Assembly (NCBI GenBank): GCA_031273545.1
Contig: JAISRQ010000159.1
Span: 1-7,643 of the forward strand
Reading direction: 5' to 3'
Length of the DNA stretch: 7,643 nt
Origin: Holosporales bacterium
GTDB lineage: Bacteria > Pseudomonadota > Alphaproteobacteria > BNTO01
Shown: positions 5,501-7,643 of the stretch, piece after piece
How the letters are laid out: every line of letters begins with the position of its first letter
Position numbering within the stretch: position 1 is the first letter of the stretch
Notes under the pieces: model-generated
The model's input: the letters and a program-made list of their open reading frames with translations, nothing else
What the model was told of the DNA's origin: nothing
Database searches by the model: none
Program-made: the position numbers and the translations under genes

Positions 5501-7080
5501 GGATGCCTGCGCGAACCTGTTTGCCCTCGGTTGTCGTAAGGATTGCCTTGTTGACGCCACCGAAAACGCACAGGAACGGCAATATGAAAAGTCTGCTTTA
5601 AATTATTAATCAAAAATTGGCGGTAGCTGGCTGGAACGTCGTCCATCTTCGTTCCAAAAATTACAAATTGTGGCGGGCGCGTACTCGTTTGGGTTATATA
5701 TTTCAGCTTTGAACGACGCATTGCTGTTGCCGGTGGTGGGCACTCAGAAACAAGATCCCGCAACCATTTATTTAACTTCGCAGTCGAAATTCGCGTGTTC
5801 CACACTTGTTCCACATCTATGATTGCTCGCATTAATTCCCTTAAGCCCTCCCTCTTTTTGGCCGACACAGGAATAACTGGCGTAAACTTTAACCCGCTAT
5901 ACTGAACGGCCTCGTCTACTTTTTGGCGCAATAATTTCTTATTTTTAACCAAATCCCACTTATTTAACGCAATAACTACGCCACGCCCTTCTTTTATCGC
6001 ACTTGATGCCAACAATAAATCTTGTTGGACAAACTCCTTATAATCACTTTCCTCAATCTCAGGAGCGTCTACTACTAGTACACACACGTGCGAAAAATTC
6101 ATAGAATTTATGGCTAAGCTTACGCTGATCTTTTCAAGGCGGTCGCTAATCTTCGCATTACGACGAATCCCCGCAGTATCCGCCAGCTCAAACATGCGCC
6201 CGTCGTATTCCCAGTCGAACTCCACCGTATCTCTTGTTACGCCTGGGGTATTTGCAACAATTTGGGCTTCTTTTCCAAGTAATACGTTTACCAGCGTCGA
6301 TTTCCCAACATTCGGGCGTCCAATTATTGAGATTTTGACCTTTCGCTCGTTGCCAGCGTAATCGTCCTCGTCCTCGGCTTGTACGCAATCTTCGTCAAGA
6401 TTCGCATCGTCATACGCGCCATCGTTAGCATTGTCGTTCGCGTTATAGTTTGTATCGCTATTCGCGTTATTATACGCTTCATCATCCGCATTATCATCAT
6501 TATCGCTTATTCCACGTCCGTCTCTAGCCTTTACCTGAGCCCACAACTCCGCATCAATCGCATCTATTAATTCGTACATCCCCGTGCCATGTTCTGCCGA
6601 AACAAATACAGGCTCCATCCCAAGAGAATACACAGCGTGTCTGTCTTCCCTTAATAAATCGCACTTATTTACAACCAGGATTATTGGCTTTCCAAATTTC
6701 CTTACATAAGAAAACATCTGTTCGGGGACTTCGTTTCCTCCCAACGTAAACAAAATTAAATCTGCCTCATTTATATTTTTTACTGCTTGCCGAAAGATAG
6801 CAGCCTCTAACTCAGCATTATCAAACGAGGGCGTCCCCTCACTTGCTCCCTTTGCGCCCTGCATGCCGTCAATTGTTTTCGCAAATTGCAAATCCTGCAC
6901 GCCAGGTGTATCCACAAACGTAACATCCCCGCTTGGCAGCCGAACTGTCCGCTCATGGCAATCTCTCGTTACCCCAGGGCGGTCAAACACTATCGCCAAC
7001 CGCCTTTTTACTAAGCGATTAAACAGTGCCGACTTGCCAACATTTGGGCGTCCTAATATTACGACTTTACCCAAATGCAT
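5497..7080 (-). CDS. der: Ribosome biogenesis GTPase Der (EngA)
   Basis: Der has two tandem GTPase domains and a KH-like domain, and acts in late 50S subunit assembly. The first domain shows GRPNVGKS (10-17), PGVTRD (35-40), DTPG (57-60), NKCD (138-141) and SAE (161-163). The second shows GRPNVGKS (254-261), GVTRD (280-284), DTAG (301-304), NKWD (373-376) and SAK (406-408). The KH-like region (about 430-510) has KLKYITQ, FVIFG and the terminal PVRFRWR...NPY. All GTP-binding motifs are intact. At 527 residues it is longer than E. coli Der (about 490). The extra length lies in a loop after DTPG of domain 1 and in a highly acidic Asp/Asn-rich linker (about 191-244) between the GTPase domains. 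The ATG at 7080 has AAGGA 7 nt upstream and overlaps the end of bamB by 14 bp. At the 3' end its TGA overlaps the smr GTG, suggesting coupled translation. Confidence 0.98.
   Translation of the reverse strand: MHLGKVVILGRPNVGKSALFNRLVKRRLAIVFDRPGVTRDCHERTVRLPSGDVTFVDTPGVQDLQFAKTIDGMQGAKGASEGTPSFDNAELEAAIFRQAVKNINEADLILFTLGGNEVPEQMFSYVRKFGKPIILVVNKCDLLREDRHAVYSLGMEPVFVSAEHGTGMYELIDAIDAELWAQVKARDGRGISDNDDNADDEAYNNANSDTNYNANDNANDGAYDDANLDEDCVQAEDEDDYAGNERKVKISIIGRPNVGKSTLVNVLLGKEAQIVANTPGVTRDTVEFDWEYDGRMFELADTAGIRRNAKISDRLEKISVSLAINSMNFSHVCVLVVDAPEIEESDYKEFVQQDLLLASSAIKEGRGVVIALNKWDLVKNKKLLRQKVDEAVQYSGLKFTPVIPVSAKKREGLRELMRAIIDVEQVWNTRISTAKLNKWLRDLVSECPPPATAMRRSKLKYITQTSTRPPQFVIFGTKMDDVPASYRQFLINNLKQTFHIAVPVRFRWRQQGNPYDNRGQTGSRRHP
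5506..5510 (-). promoter_or_regulatory. Probable Shine-Dalgarno deciding the smr start
   Basis: The minus strand reads GCAGG, then CATCC, then the GTG at 5500 that overlaps the der TGA. Spacing is 5 nt. Together with the GTGA overlap it supports the shorter start of the Smr-domain gene. Confidence 0.5.
6400..6495 (-). repeat. der: Degenerate 60-bp-period repeat in the Der linker
   Basis: The protein segments DNADDEAYNNAN (residues 196-207) and DNANDGAYDDAN (216-227) match at most positions and are exactly 20 residues apart. The DNA at 6460-6495 and 6400-6435 matches at roughly three quarters of positions by eye. A shorter related piece, NYNAN, lies between them. This looks like an old in-frame duplication that has drifted, building an acidic disordered linker. 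Confidence 0.6.
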
Positions 7081-7643
7081 ATAAATATCCTTGATTAGAC
7101 AGTACGTACAGTACTTTATTAACGACCACAGCCGAAGTTGGATTCTTTACGAGTGATTCTATTTTTCGAATAATTTTGCCGCTTCCTGCATCAAAGAACA
7201 CAATGTGTCCGTGTTCTGTCACCAATAGTACTGCTCTATCCGCGATGATTGGATTCGTCCAATTGACTGGCTTCCTCTGGTCTTCGTTCTCAGGCAAGCT
7301 TGTACTCCAACGCACTTTTCCGGTTTCTTTATTTATGCAATATAAACATGCATTGTCATCTGTTACGTATAAGTACTCACCAATAATTGCTGGTGTATGT
7401 AGTCCCGAAAAGGTAACACTCCAGGCGCGGTCCCCTGACGTAATGTGATTGGCAGTCAAGCGTCCTCCATGACCAAGCGTAAAGACATGCTCCCCGCTAA
7501 TGACTTGGGAGGCGTACACATGCAGGAGGTTTCCTATCGTGTCGTCCTGAAACTGCGAGATCATGTAATCTTGCCAAACCTCGCTTCCAGTATTAATATC
7601 GTACGCGCGGTAATCCCCCGTAGAGTACGCCGCGAACACCAGT
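7067..7643 (-). CDS. bamB: Outer membrane assembly protein BamB-like beta-propeller, partial
   Basis: Only the C-terminal 191 or so residues are present. The frame is open to the right edge, and the GTG at 7639 lies inside a beta-strand (LVFAAYSTGDYRAYD), so it is not the true start. The sequence is built of PQQ-like propeller blades: YRAYDINTGSEVWQD, LTANHITSGDRAWSV, LYCINKETGKVRWST and IVFFDAGSGKIIRKI, ending in the short closing strand YLYAFG. BamB is a periplasmic lipoprotein of the BAM complex that helps BamA insert beta-barrels into the outer membrane; the signal peptide would be outside the window. The bamB-der order is common in proteobacteria and supports this choice over PQQ-dependent dehydrogenases, which also share the repeat. 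The TAA lies 14 bp inside der, so the genes are probably co-transcribed. Confidence 0.88.
   Translation of the reverse strand, partial: LVFAAYSTGDYRAYDINTGSEVWQDYMISQFQDDTIGNLLHVYASQVISGEHVFTLGHGGRLTANHITSGDRAWSVTFSGLHTPAIIGEYLYVTDDNACLYCINKETGKVRWSTSLPENEDQRKPVNWTNPIIADRAVLLVTEHGHIVFFDAGSGKIIRKIESLVKNPTSAVVVNKVLYVLSNQGYLYAFG
7088..7092 (-). promoter_or_regulatory. der: Shine-Dalgarno of der within the bamB 3' end
   Basis: AAGGA on the minus strand lies 7 nt before the der ATG and is embedded in the last codons of bamB (...SNQGYLYAFG). It supports the ATG at 7080 and independent ribosome loading in a shared transcript. Confidence 0.7.

Noticed and set aside
5501..5560. Longer smr start (GTG at 5560) giving 202 residues
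   Set aside because: It would lie entirely inside the der 3' end; the GTG at 5500 has a GTGA overlap and a better placed ribosome binding site, and family-like sequence begins there.
6379..6570. Plus-strand 63-codon ORF encoding a very hydrophobic Ile/Val/Arg-rich peptide that looks like a membrane protein
   Set aside because: It is the antisense reading of the Asp/Asn-rich Der linker; GAT/AAT codons read in reverse give Ile codons. No ribosome binding site is evident.
7097..7112. Palindrome-like GTAC repeats near the bamB end (AGTACGTACAGTAC)
   Set aside because: They arise from coding codons for KVLYVL (GTA CTG TAC GTA CTG) in the final BamB strand; no sign of a separate function.
1..7643. 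Mobile element, prophage or defence system
   Set aside because: No transposase, integrase, terminal inverted repeats with target duplications, toxin-antitoxin pair or nuclease-helicase cluster is visible; apart from the orphan left-edge gene the content is housekeeping.

Overview
The window looks like a stretch of core genome from an alphaproteobacterium of moderate to low GC. The strongest lineage evidence is a DUF3576 lipoprotein (a family I know essentially from Alphaproteobacteria) and the bamB-der-smr order on one strand. The moderate GC, several GTG starts, an orphan helical protein and an expanded Asp/Asn-rich linker in Der are compatible with a host-associated lineage (Rickettsiales- or Holosporales-like). 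That placement is inference; I cannot name a genus.

Layout, left to right. (1) 1-1366, plus strand: the 3' part of an unrecognised, mostly helical protein whose reading frame is open through the left edge. (2) 1367-1510: short intergenic stretch with a possible 40-codon ORF that meets the next gene tail to tail. (3) 1511-2717, minus strand: a two-gene unit, first a COG2945-type alpha/beta hydrolase, then the DUF3576 lipoprotein. (4) 2718-3027: a 310-bp divergent intergenic region rich in short palindromes, with candidate glmS promoters. (5) 3028-4839, plus strand: glmS, complete. (6) 4840-4951: convergent intergenic region with short alternative hairpins, possibly a weak terminator. (7) 4952-7643, minus strand: bamB (3' part only, open at the right edge), der and an Smr-domain gene, transcribed in that order and overlapping at both junctions (14 bp, then a GTGA overlap).

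How the genes fit together: GlmS makes glucosamine-6-phosphate, the entry point to UDP-GlcNAc for peptidoglycan and lipid A. BamB assists outer-membrane protein assembly. Der is a double GTPase for 50S ribosome maturation, and Smr proteins are nucleases or nucleic-acid binders. The DUF3576 protein is a predicted envelope lipoprotein. So the window holds cell-envelope and ribosome housekeeping genes plus one orphan gene.

I did not find a new defence, mobile or biosynthetic system here. The points most worth a second look are a two-residue change in the glutamine-binding motif of GlmS, the insertions and repeat-built linker of Der, the orphan left-edge protein, and the palindrome-rich glmS upstream region.
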